A stretch of DNA of 64,000 nt from contig JAUKUA010000003.1 of assembly GCA_030549175.1 (NCBI GenBank), positions 5,952,001 to 6,016,000 on the forward strand. The letters are read 5' to 3'. The notes under the pieces were generated by a model. That model ran no database searches. It was not told the origin of the DNA and saw only the letters and a program-made list of their open reading frames with translations. Source of the DNA: Lasiosphaeris hirsuta. Taxonomy: Eukaryota > Ascomycota > Sordariomycetes > Sordariales > Lasiosphaeriaceae. This document shows positions 10,165 through 25,914 of the stretch, in pieces (the stretch's first letter is position 1; the number at the start of each line of letters is the position of its first letter). The translations under genes were made by a program, and so were the position numbers.

Positions 10165-11450
10165 TACTCTTCTTGAGCATGGTTAACTTTGGAGGCTCTT
10201 CATATCGGGGTAGTTACCTATACCTCGGCCGCGGTTATAAATGTTGGCTAGAAAATGGTGTGGGGATAGTGGCAACGGCTGAGGCTGGGGGATTTTGGCG
10301 GCAATTTCACGCGGCTTGCCAAAAGGCCTTGGAATCATGAATAGATGAAATAGTGGATGAAAATGCTTCGTCTCTCTCGCAGACCAGAATTGGCATTGCT
10401 TGGCATTTTGGGTGTTGTGCAGACACCAAGGCCCAAAGGCACGTGCGCTGCTGCGCTAGGGCACGTGTTACTGCGGGCCCCACCCAACAAGTAACTAACT
10501 GTATTCGAGTTATCACGCTGGTCTCTCGAACCATCCACCTGTGTGCCGTCTCGGGTCGACCACACACTCACACAACGCACCGTGGCTCGCAACACGCCGC
10601 GACATATTAAACAATCTTACATGCAATACCCCGGACCTGCAGCTTATCGCCGCGGATACAGCGAATATGCAGAGCCCGGCTACATGCCACCCAAGCCCTT
10701 TTGGCTTTAGCCGCAAACGGAAACAGATGCTGTCTGCCTACGGCTACGGTGAGTAGTGACATTCTGAGGTTCTTACATCATCACATCAACGGCGCTGTCC
10801 ATGCGCCGCGGGGAACCTCTCGCAAAATCACCGCTGGGGTCAGCAACGTCTCCTATTGGCGGGCGCCCGAGACAGGAATGCATCGTGGTGAGCTCGAAGC
10901 TAACAATCTCAAATGGGCTTCTTGTGGTATTCTTATCGATCACGTCGTTAGCCTTAACCATTGCGCTAGCTCCTTTGCACATACTTGGCTCTATATCGCA
11001 AATCACAATAGAAGACATGGCATTTTACCCGAAACATTCTGCCCGCCAGTCCCCGCACTCCTCCCACCTCTATTTCTGCCCAATATAACACAGCAGTCTT
11101 GATTCCCCGCAGAGACCACCGCACCAGGCACCAGGCACCACCGCTGCCGATGACAGGAGTCTTGGTAAATTCGCGTGCAATCTGCCCAAGCCCCTTGGCC
11201 AGCCTTATCTCCCGGAACACTAGAGGGACCCAAGGGCGAGGAGGAGCCGCTATGTCCCGTCTACATGTCAACCCCCCAGCCCTCAGCATGAAGGTGTATA
11301 TATATATATATATATATATCATGGGTGCCATCCGTGCCCTCTTTTGTTCACGCGAGCTCTAGTTCCAGCACTGCTTCAACGTCCACAGCCGGTCTAGGTC
11401 CTTGCTCCATCCCTTGAACCTTTCCTCCTCGGCCCCTCCCTCGCAGCGCC
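10165..11450. other. Intergenic stretch, UTRs and promoter of the PA-domain subtilase
   Basis: No supportable gene is seen. It contains two CACGTG-type palindromes near 10440-10467 and a (TA)n microsatellite at 11297-11319. A CT-rich leader runs directly upstream of the protease ATG at 11451. Confidence 0.5.
11297..11319. repeat. (TA)n microsatellite
   Basis: An uninterrupted run of about eleven TA units, 130 bp upstream of the subtilase start codon. Confidence 0.9.
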
Positions 11451-14294
11451 ATGGTCCGAATTGGCCTCTCCACGGCGCTCCTGGCGGTCGCGGCTGTACA
11501 GGGCATCTTTGGGAGCACGGCGGTGCCGAAGACCATTCCCGGCGCGTACATCATTGAGTATGAGGATGATGTCACGGTAAGATGTGCCGGTCCAGGTGCT
11601 GTCCAGTCCAGGCAGACTGCTTACAAGGAACGTGCAGCCGGGTGACCGCGTTGCGTTCTCGGCGCTCAACGTCGATGCCTCGGTGCGCACCGAGTTCAAC
11701 TCCAAGATCTTCAAAGGCGTGGCTGTCGACTTTGCGGACGTCAAGAATGCCGAGGGGACGGCGGCCAAAGTGGCTGCCAATCGGCGGGTGAAAAATGTGT
11801 GGCCCATTCGCAGCCACCCACTTCCCAGAGACATTGTCCATTCAACAGGCACCAAGGCAGAGCAAGCAGCCTCGGCGCTCGCCAGACGGCAGGCTGGCAG
11901 CAACACCACAGACACCTACAGCACTCATCTGCAAACCCAGGTGAACAAGCTGAGGGATGCGGGAATCAGGGGCAAGGGTATCAGAATCGGGGTTGTCGAC
12001 ACGGGTGTAAGACTCGCCCTCTCCGGCTGCCGTATGGTGCTAACCTGAAGAGCCAGATTGACTACAAGCACCCTGCGCTTGGAGGCTGCTTTGGCCCGGG
12101 CTGCTTGGTCGCGTACGGCTACGATCTCGTCGGTGATAACTACACCGAGCTGGACGAGGGCACGACAAAGCAGCCCGACAACGACCCGATGGACGAGTGC
12201 AACGGACACGGCACCCACGTAGCGGGCATCATTGCGGCGCAGTCAGGCAAGAACCCCTGGGGCATCATTGGAGCCGCTGAGGATGTTACCCTTGGAGCGT
12301 ACCGTGTCTTTAGCTGCCGGTCTGGCGGCGCCCCAGACGACGTCTTGATTGACGCCTATCTCAAGGCCTGGGAGGATGGGAGCGACATCATTACGGCTTC
12401 GATCGGTGGGGCTCAGGGCTGGCCTGACGGTCCGTGGGACATCGTCGTCTCACGTATTGTCGCCGAAGGCGTGCCCTGCCTCCTCTCGGCCGGTAACGAC
12501 GGATCGAGTGGCATATTCTTCGCGTCGACGGCTGCGGGCAGCAGAGGAGCGACAGCCATCGGGTCGGTCGATAACTCGCTGGCACTGGCTCTGATTAACG
12601 TCGGGACCTACTCGGTCGACGACGTCGCTGCTGCCGAGTTCGCCTTCACCCCCGTGCAGGAGTCCTGGACGGCCGTCACCCTTCCCCTGTGGGCTGTCAA
12701 CTTCAACACCACGGATGCCGCCAACGGCTGCGATGCGTATCCCACCAGCACGCCCGATCTGTCGGGCTACATCGTACTCATCCGCCGAGGCACTTGCACC
12801 TTTGCCGACAAGGTCGCTTTTGCGGCGGCTAAGGGAGCCAAGTACATCCTTTTTTACAACAATGCTGAGGGTACCATGTCCCCCAGTCTCGGCACATCCG
12901 AGGGCCTGGTGACGGCTGTCGGGATGGTCCTTGCGACGCAGGGTGAGGCCTGGATCAAGGCGCTCGCCGCTGGATCCAAGGTGACGGTCACGCTCACCAA
13001 CCCCCTGGGTGACTCGAAGCAACTTCTCAGCCCCCCCAACACGGCGACCCCGGGCACCATGAGCCAGTACTCGAGCTGGGGTCCCACCTACGAGGTGAAC
13101 CTCAAGCCTCAATTTTCGGCCCCGGGCGGCCTCATCCTGTCGACATACCCACGCGCGCTCGGCTCCTACGCCGTCCTGTCCGGCACCTCCATGTCGTGCC
13201 CAATCGCGGCCGCCATCTACGCGCTCCTCATCCAAGTTCGAGGAACCAAGGACCCCAAGACGCTCGAGAACATTGTGTCGTCAACCTCCAAGGCCGTCAT
13301 TTGGAATCCCGGCAGCCTCAACCAGTCTGGCCCCTATCTCGCCCCCGTCCCGCAGCAGGGCGGCGGCCTGATACAAGCCTGGGACGCAGCCTACGCAAAG
13401 ACGCTCCTCGGCGCCTCGAGCATTTCCTTCAACGACACTGAGCACTTTGTCGCCGCCAGGAACTTTAGCATCCACAATACAGGGTCAGCGTCTCTCACCT
13501 ACAAGCTTAGCAGCGTTCCTGCTGGCACCGTCTACACCTTTGGCACCGATGGCAGCAGGAAGCCGCTCCCGCTTTCCCAGACGGCCCAGGTGGGTAGGTC
13601 CGCCTCGCTCAGCTTCTCATCCAGCGAGATCACCATCGCGGGTGGCCAGCGCAGATTCATCACCGTCACGGCGACGCCACCCACCGATCTCGATGCCGCG
13701 CGCATCCCCGTCTACTCGGGCTTCATCACCATCAACGGCACCGACGGCACCGCGCTCACCCTGCCGTATCTCGGCGCTATCGGCAGCCTGCGCTCGATCC
13801 CGATCGTCGGCAACTACACGGGCCCTGACAGCCGGCCCACGCACGGCGTGTGGACCAGCCTCTCGACCGACCGGGATGCCTACGCCAAGGTGTCCTCCAA
13901 CGCGACCTTTACCATCCCGGAGCCCGGGAGCGGCATCAAGAACGCCGTGTACCCGAAGCTCACCCTGGCCTTCAACATGGGCTCCAACCTGGTGCACGCC
14001 CTCGTCGTCCCCGTCGGCAAGGGTCTCCCCAGCAACGCGACCGAGATCCTGGGTGTCCACACCCTGGGCGAGATGGCGGGCTTCCCCAAGAAGGCCATCT
14101 CGCGCGACACCGACGGCCACGCCTGGAAGGGCGAGCTCTCCACCGGTGGGTACGCGCCAGCGGGTGCGTACAAGATCGTGGTGAAGGCGTTGCGCATCTT
14201 TGGGGACCCGAACGACCTCAAGGACTGGGACACCACCGAGACGCAGTCATTCCAAATCGCATATACGTCTCGTGTGGCTCAACGACCGGGCTAA
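11451..14294 (+). CDS. Secreted subtilisin-like serine protease with PA domain (S8A, minor extracellular protease vpr type)
   Basis: Three exons (11451..11576, 11638..12006, 12057..14294) give 910 residues. Introns are 61 and 50 nt, both phase 0; the second has a GCTAAC branch site. The N-terminus is a signal peptide (VRIGLSTALLAVAAVQGIFG). A propeptide follows. The catalytic domain has Asp163 in VVDTG, His216 in NGHGTHVAG and Ser543 in SGTSMSCP. A protease-associated (PA) domain is inserted between His and Ser at about 380-440 (GYIVLIRRGTCTFADKVAFA). The C-terminal ~300 residues are the Fn3-like/DUF1034 region of large fungal subtilases. It presumably degrades extracellular protein. Length is normal for the type (about 880-920). 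Confidence 0.93.
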
Positions 14295-14827
14295 GGTTGA
14301 TAGGTAGGCTACCCATATTTTTCGTGCCCCTGGATTTGAGAGCTTTTTTTTTTTTTTTTGGCGGAAAGATGGTCTTGGATTTGACCCTGTATTATATGGT
14401 AGAATCTGAACATGGGGGCAGGAGCCCTCCTTTCTCCTGCTAGGTATACGTTGCGTTGACGCGAGATGATGATGGGGCATCTTATCGCGGAGCCAAGATT
14501 TGTAGCCAGTCGCGTTATATGTTGGTATATTCTAGGACACAATCTCACGTGCCATGATGATATGGGCATTCGCTTATATGGGGTACTCGCTTATAAAATA
14601 CGTTAGCCACAATGATAAAGAAACAAGCTCTTTTTACGTTGACGTGCCTGTCTGCTGTTTACCTACTAATGATGTTCCGCGGCTGATAAAGAAAGTCCTA
14701 CTTGAGAATCTCTACCTATACAAACAAGAATCCCAGTGCCAAGACTACTTGACCTAACTCAATGTGTTCCGATATTAACCTTTGCTTGAAGAAGCTTCAC
14801 AACGGCTTCATGGCCATTTCCGGTAGC
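14295..14827. other. Gene-free stretch
   Basis: 3' flank of the protease gene. It has an 18-T run near 14345, is otherwise AT-rich, and has no supportable frame. Confidence 0.4.
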
Positions 14828-15520
14828 TCAGTTTAACGGTGTCCGGTCGTATCTTGTATCCTTTGTCTCGATATCAGCATTCTTTTCAAGAAGAAGCTTT
14901 ATAACGGCTTCATGGCCACTGTTGGCAGCCCAGCTTAACGGTGTCCGGCCGCATTCCGTATCCATTGCCTCGATGTCGGCATTCTTGTCAAGAAGAAGCT
15001 TCACAACGGCTTCATAGCCACTGCTGGCAGCCCAACTTAGCGGTGTCCGGCGGTATTTCATATCCTCTGTCTCAAGGCGTGCACCAGTTTCCAGTAGCCG
15101 AGCGGCCACACTGTCCAAGCCAAGATATGCCGCCGTTCCAAGCGGCGGTAACCTGGTATATCTCCATCCAGTAGCCTTCCAGAAAATTGGAAACCAAGTC
15201 GCAAAGCACTTTTTATTTTCATAGACATTGATAGCTGCGGACACCGTACTATTCGCATCGGCCTGAGCTTTCCGGAAGTGCATCGCCCAGTTCTCGGCTG
15301 AATAATCGAGGAGATTGCATTTCTCTGAATCTTTGGGAATAGTGTCGGAATGGAAAAAGTTAAGGTAGCCCAAGCAAACCTCAGCAAAAAGTGCGTGCGC
15401 GTCGAGATTGGTGATTGAATGTTGCCAGGCCGTGGGTTTCGGTACGGCCGAATAGCCGTCTGCGAGTAAAAACTCTCGGGCCGTTTGATGTAGGAAGTAT
15501 ACTTTACTATTGAAAAAAGA
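14780..15520 (-). pseudogene. C-terminal fragment of an NLR-type NACHT/ankyrin protein
   Basis: The minus strand begins abruptly at about 15518 with VYFLHQTAREFLL, the motif that follows the NACHT domain in fungal NWD2-like NLRs. It then has YSAENWAMHFRKAQ and the start of an ankyrin array: (R)TPLSWAA.SG(Y/H)EAV(V/I)KLLL(D/E)KNADIE in ~99-nt units. The fourth unit is interrupted by TGA at about 14828 (TPLN*AT where TPLSWAA is expected; three G-to-A changes would explain it). The frame stays readable to ~14770 (GNGHEAVVKLL). The NACHT half is missing; nothing upstream codes for it. It is a decayed incompatibility or immune-type receptor fragment, out of frame with the MYND sequence it abuts. 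Confidence 0.8.
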
Positions 15521-16085
15521 CTCGGCTGCATCTAGCGCACTTCTTGAGCGGCTGGAAAAAGCACTCACGGCTCATACCGCAACCATGACATCTCGTGGCA
15601 TCACCCGGTTCAACTACTACGGGGGTGTGGTGGGGATGGGTCCGCATCAAGGTCTCGAAGAAGCTGGTTCGGACCTCCTCCAAGACACCCCAGTCTTCCG
15701 CGGAGCAGATGCCCACCTGGCAAAGCTCAGGTCTGACGCCGTGGTTTCTGAGACTGTCTTGCACGGTCTGTGCCAAATCGGGATCTCGGGTGGACCAGGA
15801 CCAAGGTGCAAACGGTGGAGGGCCGTTCGGCTGGACGAGCATGAAGGCGTTCAAGAGACATGGAATGATGGCTTCAGCTTTCTCGGCTGCCGTTGCCAGG
15901 GAAAAGATTTGCACGGGTCCGCCTTGCTGAAGATAGCGACTCTGTGGGTGGACGGCCAAAACAAGGTCTCCAGGTGGAGAGAGGTCGACATGGCACGCGC
16001 CGAAAACCCAATTGTTGGTCAGGCCCGAAGGTGTCTTCTTCGGCCGAGAGAGTTTGTTGAACGAGCGAACACTTTGCTCCATCAT
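15507..16085 (-). pseudogene. MYND-finger protein truncated inside the zinc finger
   Basis: A 192-codon frame from an ATG at 16085. The body (NNWVFGACHVDLSPPGDL, PWSWSTRDPDLAQTVQ) resembles a fungal MYND protein family of unknown role. It ends in RCHGCGMSRE and KKCARCSRVF, the first two Cys pairs of a MYND zinc finger. The remaining Cys/His residues are replaced by a stop, because the sequence switches at an A6/T6 run (15513..15518) into the NLR fragment. The finger therefore cannot fold and the 3' part of the gene is lost. The promoter side (16086-16508) looks undisturbed, so it may still be transcribed. Whether the N-terminal part has any activity is unknown. Confidence 0.65.
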
Positions 16086-16508
16086 GGGCGAATGGAGAGA
16101 GCGATGATGGAGTCGGGAACAAGTAAACTCGCACTTGTTGTCTTGCGACGCGTCACGGTTGTTTCGAGCTGTTGTACGCTTGTTGTTGGAATTGAGTTCA
16201 CCAAAAGAAGTGTAGTGGGAGCTGATAAGGGAGCTAAGGAAGTGGGCCAGACCTACCGAGCATTAATTGGGCTTCTCCCCGCTTTTTCGGGGTGGCCGCA
16301 TAAGCGTGCTGCAGCTGTCTGCAGTTCTTCGCCAAAGTTGTCCGTAGTTCAACAACACAAGTCACGCGTCACAACTTGCAACATGAAGAGAAAACACGCC
16401 GACATACACTCTACACTCGAATTCCTCTTGAGGGGTTTATAGAGCGGCTTATCAAGTTGTGTGACGTTGTTATGACTATCCCTCACTTGAACGCCCAGTC
16501 AGCCCATT
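16086..16508. other. 5' flank of the MYND-finger pseudogene
   Basis: No gene. The region is bounded on the right by the 8-bp target duplication of the TIR element at 16509. Confidence 0.4.
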
Positions 16509-17466
16509 TTGTTGTAGGGAATTGCTAGGGGGGCACTATGCGGGGGCACTTGGTTTTCTGCCGGTTCTATGTTTTTAGCATGTCGCCTCCCCGCATCGAA
16601 AATCGCAAAAACCCCATACAAAAAGCCGGTGATACAATGCATCAATCGACTCTACAGAACTCCATGACAACAGGGTCATCAGGACCATCAACGCAGTGCC
16701 CTAGCCAGGAAAAAACGGTCTTTGAAGTGCCACAACGCAGGCCTGGGCCTGGAAAACGCCGAATCTACACTCTTTAAAGTGCCATCAATCCAGGCCCAGT
16801 GCCCTGGCCGTCGGCCACACCACGCGGCCGCTACGAGTAGTCTTTTGGACAATGGGAGGCTCCAAGGGGTCAGTTACCTGCCGTTTTTCAGAGAAGCCAC
16901 TCCAATCTAGGTATTGAAGATTGGCTGGAACGCGATCGTCTGGAAGCTCGATGATTGGCGCGGTGAGTCGTCAGATATCAGGGAAATCGTCATCGTTATT
17001 ATCGTAATCGGCAATCGTGAGGGTCGCGGATGTGTGCGCCCACGCTGGGTCGGCTTCTTGTAGCGGCATCATGCAGGCCCTCCTGCACGCGCGCGCGCGC
17101 AACGGTATTGAGGCCGGAAAAGCTCGAATTTGGTGCTTTTGAAGGCGTGGAATTGATCTATAACGACGATAGTAGCATTAAACGCAGTTGTGGGTGGGCA
17201 TGGCGAACCTTCGTTGTTATGTGGGAACATAATTGTGCAATTGAATGTAGTGGTATGCAGGCTGGCAAACAGGCTGGCATGGAGGGCCTGGCGCTTGGTG
17301 GGCTAGCTAGCACTTGGTAGGCTGGCTCGCAAAGGCGGTGTGCACCTTCAAAGGCGGTGAAGAAAAAAAAAAGTGGATTTTAGATTTTCCCCATACACAA
17401 CCCTAACCCTTAGACCTAGTGCCCCCTCATGGTGCCCCTCTAGCCAAAGTCAAGTGCCCCCCTAGC

Positions 17467-18055
17467 CGAGAGACACGGCCTCAGGGTCGACCGGGCGCTG
17501 ATGGCCAGGGCCATGGTGACGGCGGCCCAAGACCGAGAAAACCAGAAGCCGGCCGCTGAGACCAACCTCGAATCGTGCTTCCGGATAATGTGTGAGGCCA
17601 TGGAAATCGACGAAGACATGGACCAAGAGGACATCCGAGGCACCCGCCAGGCGGCCCGGCAATGGAGGGAGGAACTATTCCGGAGCGCGCGGGCGTACCC
17701 CGAGGAATGGGCGGCAAAGAAGGATGCCTGGGCAGAACCGATAAGGGAGGCAATCGGACTAGGGGGACCCTCGGCGGAATCACCGAGCAACAACACCCCG
17801 TCCAGGGAGCCATTGCCGATGCCGGTCCCACGGAAGACAACGGCAACCCCGATTATAAGGGGCATCTTCTCCAGGGACACGTCACCTGACCCCCGGAAGA
17901 GGGGGTACGTCCGGATCCCACAAAGGAACTCGCTACTGATTGCGCGGAGGCATCGGAGAGCCAGCTCCCTACCAGGGTCCACACGACCACTATCCCCCTC
18001 CCCACTGGGTACCCAACAGGAAGGGATAGAACTAGGCACCCCGGCACACGAATGA
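17467..18055 (+). pseudogene. LINE ORF1, C-terminal part
   Basis: The frame is open from the truncation point to TGA at 18053..18055; the first internal ATG is at 17501 (184 codons). Composition is charged and Pro/Arg-rich (DEDMDQEDIRGTRQAARQW). The CCHC knuckles usual for ORF1 proteins are absent, so either they were lost or this family lacks them. The stop overlaps the ORF2 start as ATGA. Confidence 0.6.
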
Positions 18056-21000
18056 TCAGAGTCCTCACAGGAAACGTCGCCAAGACTCTTGCGTGTCACG
18101 ACTCCCTACTCGACCAAGGAGCCCAAGGCAAGTACGACCTGGTCCTCGTCCAGGAACCGTAGTATGCGACGGAGAGCGAGGAGACGAGAGCACACCCGGC
18201 CTACGTGGCCGTGGTAGGAAACAGAACGCACGGCAGGCCGGGGGCGACCATTCACTACGCCAAGGACCAGGACTGGGAACCAACGGGTGACTTCCGATCA
18301 GGGGACATAGTAGGGGTCGAAAACGGGGGGCTTCGAGTCTTCTCAATTTACAGGAACGCGAGGACCCAGCCCTCCTGCATTCAGGAAGTCCTAGGGATAA
18401 AGAGGGGGGACAAGGAGCTCCTGGTCGCGGGAGACTTCAACGCGGGACATCCACTCTGGCAGGCCGGGAGGCACACGGGGCCAGTAGCGGAAGCCATAGC
18501 CACGTGGGCAAACAGAGAGGGACTACATCCCCTAATCCGGGACACGCCGACCCGGGGAAGGAACGTCCTGGACCTAGCATTCTGCTCAGATCCGCAGGCC
18601 TACGGCAGCGTCGAGAAGGACAAGGCCACGGGATCGGACCACCTACCCATCGAAGTGACGATACCGGGGAGGACGAAGCGGAAGAACCCCTCGTGGAGGC
18701 TCGGCCTACACGCGCTGGAGGACTGGGCGACTGAGGTGAAGGAGAGGGCCCGAGACCTCCCCACGAAGATAAACGGGAGGTGGGAAATAGAAGAGGCCGC
18801 CCAAAGGGCCCAGGAAGCCATGGAGCGGCCGCTACACAAGCACGGAAAGAGAGGGTGGTCCGACGGGAAGAAGCAGCCGTGGTAGAATGGAGAACTCGAT
18901 GAGGCGAGAAAATACCTCCGGGCGGCCGAGGACCAGAGAGACGAAAAGACGCGAGCCCTGGCGTGGGCGGTGTACAGGAAAAAGGTCAGGACCACCCGCA
19001 CGGGGTACTGGCACGGGAAGGTCCAAAAGGCAACCAAACCAGGGGACCTGTGGAAGGTGATGAGGTGGCGAGAACGCCGGGCACCGGCGGACGCCCTCCC
19101 GAGCCTCACCCCAAGGGCAGGGGGACCAGCAAGTCGCACGGCGGCGCATGCGGCGGCCATCATACACGAAGAGCTGGTGGCACCACGGTACGGCGCTGAC
19201 CTCACGGACGAGGAATACCTCGGCATCCTACAGCTAAGGCCACCACGACCCATCCCGTGGAGCACCGAAGTCACGGAGGAGGAGGCCTACAGGGCGTGCT
19301 GCGGGGTGCAGACGACGGCGCCAGGACCGGATGGAGTGACAACGGCCATGCTGAAGGCGGCCTGGCACGACCAGACAACAGGCCCGGGAGGGAAAGTAAC
19401 CAGGACCCCCTCGGCCCTTGCGGTTACGCTCACTGCCCTGTACGGGGCCTGCCTTCGGGCAGGGTGGTACCCCAAGGTGTGGAAAGTCGCGGAAGTGGTA
19501 CCCATCCCTAAGATAGGGCGCTCCAGGACGACCACAAAGGGCCTGAGACCGATCTCACTCCTACCGTATGCCGGGAAAGGCCTGGAAAGGCTGGTGGCGG
19601 GGAGGATGGGCGTCCTGGCCGTACAGGAGGGTCTCATCCACCCACAGCACGCGGGCGGAGTGCCGCAGCGATCGGCAACGGACCTACTGGCGGCAGCGAT
19701 CCACGATGTAGAGGACGCGTGGGCAAGGGGCCTTGTCGTAGGGGCGGTCACGGCCGACGTGGAAGGCGCCTTCAACATGACGTAGAAGCGAAGGCTGGAA
19801 TGGAAGCTCGTGGAGACGGGGTGGGACCGTACCGCAGCCTACTTCTGTATCGCCTTTCTGACGGACCGAGTCGCCACGATCTGGGGAGACCCGACCGGGA
19901 CCCAGCGACCGACACCGGGGGGACTGCCACAGGGCTTCCCCCTCTCACCCATCCTCTTCACCCTATATCTCGCGGCAATGGTAAAGGACGACCAGACCTA
20001 CTGCTATGCGGACGACGTCACCGTCATCGTGACGGGCAAGACGGAGGAATCGGTCCGGGCCAGACTCACGGCGAGGCTCGGGGAGCTCCTGACTTAGGGA
20101 AAGAGCAACGGAGTCCCCTTTGACGGCACGAAGAGCGAGTACATCCTCTTCACGCCAAAGAAGGGCCCAAGACCAGACATCCTCGTATAAGGAGTCGTCG
20201 CACCACACAAAGAGGCGCTCCGGTGGCTGGGAGTGTGGTTTGACCCAATGCTCCACTTCAGGGCGCATGCAAAGGCGGTGGCAGCCAGGGGCAAGCCAAC
20301 GACCGTGCTCCTGGACCGCATCTCGGGCAAGGTCAAAGGGCTAGCCCCAAGGCTCGCGGTCCAGGCGGTCAAGACGATCCTCCTACCAACGCTACTGTAT
20401 GCGGCAGAGGCATGGCACGGCCGGCGCGGCGAGTGTTTCGTCAACGACACGCTGGACGTGGTGGTCAATGACGGCCTCCGGGCGGCGCTACCGGCGTGGA
20501 AGACTACAAGGACCGCGGTGTTGCACCTAGAATCCGGAGTCCCCATAACCCAGCACCTCGTCGAGGCCCGGAAGGACGCCTTCGTAAGAAGGCTCATCCG
20601 GCTGGGCCGGACGCACCCAGTGGTCCGAAAACTGCACAAGCTACGCGCCCCTGGCAGGAAGAACGACACGCTCCTCGAGAAAATCGCCCGCCGCGTCGGC
20701 GGGGCGCCCCCCCTACACGACGACTTCCTCCAGACAAGAGGCGTCGGGAGGGAGGCCCCGATGGAAGCCATGGCTGCGGCCGCCGCACTAGATGGAAAAT
20801 GGAGGGCACGCCACGCGGAAGAAAGGAAGCGCCGGCTGCAGTGGCATTGGTGGGACGGAGCCCCCGAGGACTACCGGTACTGGGAAATCTGCTGGAAGGA
20901 CAGGCCACCGGAGCTGGCCCTGTCCCGCAAGGCCCACGCGGCCTTGTTGGCGGAAAGGACCGGCCATGGGGACTTCAAGGAGTACCATGAACGATTCAAC

Positions 21001-21273
21001 CACGACCCGGAGACCTGGGGACCCTGCGAATGTGGCACGAGCAAGAACCGAGGACACATGTTCACGTGCTCACTGAACGCAAAAGCGCTTCCCAGCTACA
21101 ACGGCAGCCCGCTACAGATGGTGTGGAGGAGGTCCAAGAAATGGCTTGACCTGTTCGGGGGCTTCGCGGATAAGTTACCAGGAAGAAAATACTGGCAACA
21201 ACGAAAGCGGGAAGAAAATACCGCGCAGACTGATGCTGAAGAGGAGGCCCCGGCCGGGGCCCCAACAAATTGA
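18052..21273 (+). pseudogene. LINE ORF2: endonuclease / reverse transcriptase, five nonsense codons
   Basis: One uninterrupted reading register of 1073 codons, with stops only at 18160, 18883, 19783, 20095 (TAG) and 20188 (TAA), and no frameshift. The endonuclease has LLVAGDFNAGHPLWQ at about residue 125 and SDHLPIE at ~195. The reverse transcriptase has ADVEGAFN at ~567, LPQGFPLSPILF and YADDVTVI at ~651. The C-terminus has CECGTSKNRGHMFTC near 990. The four TAGs sit where Trp is expected or plausible (EP*Y, PW*N, MT*K, LT*G), consistent with TGG to TAG. A protein is not makeable without readthrough. The ATG overlaps the ORF1 stop, suggesting coupled reinitiation in the parent element. Confidence 0.9.
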
Positions 21274-21606
21274 GAAAGGATGGCTTTTCCCCACGGGGGT
21301 TTTTACGTATCTTAGGCTGATGGGCGAGCGAGCCGGGCAGGTGAGGCCCGGAAGCGGCATTTAAATGGGTTCGGAGCTCGGGGGAGCATGGTATTGTCGG
21401 CCCGGGGACCCCGGGCCAGGACTCTCCTATCGGCGGACTCAGGGCGGAGGATTTCCTTACCGTAGTGGGCCGTGTGCCTCAGGCGTTTGCGGGGACTGCG
21501 AGAGCCTTGCTGTGCGATTGCCCCTACGGGGCATAACCCTGCACAATAAAATTTCAAAAAAAAAAAAAAAAAAAAAAAGTGCCCCCCTAGCAAATCCCTT
21601 GTTGTA

Positions 21607-25914
<4,308 letters not shown>

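Larger units (their letters stand above)
17452..21591 (+). mobile_element. Non-LTR retrotransposon (LINE), 5'-truncated, with target duplication
   Basis: The LINE body is 17467..21576 (~4.1 kb). It is flanked by a perfect 15-bp direct repeat AAGTGCCCCCCTAGC (17452..17466 and 21577..21591), which is part of the right inverted repeat of the host DNA element. It ends in an AATAAA signal (about 21545) and an A-run of about 23. It encodes the end of an ORF1 and a complete-length ORF2 with AP-type endonuclease, reverse transcriptase and a C-terminal Cys-rich motif. The 5' end is truncated within ORF1: the frame is open to the junction without an upstream ATG. This is a Tad1-like arrangement, but no RNase H domain is recognisable between the RT and the Cys motif. 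Confidence 0.93.
16509..21606. mobile_element. Composite: TIR DNA element (~957 bp) interrupted by a LINE
   Basis: A perfect 8-bp direct repeat TTGTTGTA (16509..16516 and 21599..21606) flanks inverted ends GGGAATTGCTAGGGGGGCAC (16517 on) and GTGCCCCCCTAGCAAATCCC (to 21598), with one mismatch. A second GGGGGCACT block lies just inside both ends. Removing the LINE and one copy of its own target duplication leaves a 957-bp element with no transposase frame, so it is non-autonomous. The 8-bp duplication suggests hAT-like mobilisation (inference). Its TIRs differ from those of the element at 3609-4034, so it is a second family. The interior shows a (CG)n patch near 17088 and no gene. Confidence 0.85.

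Noticed and set aside
13447..14184. Long alternative frames over the subtilase exon
   Set aside because: Shadow frames of high-GC coding sequence; the real frame carries the protease domains.
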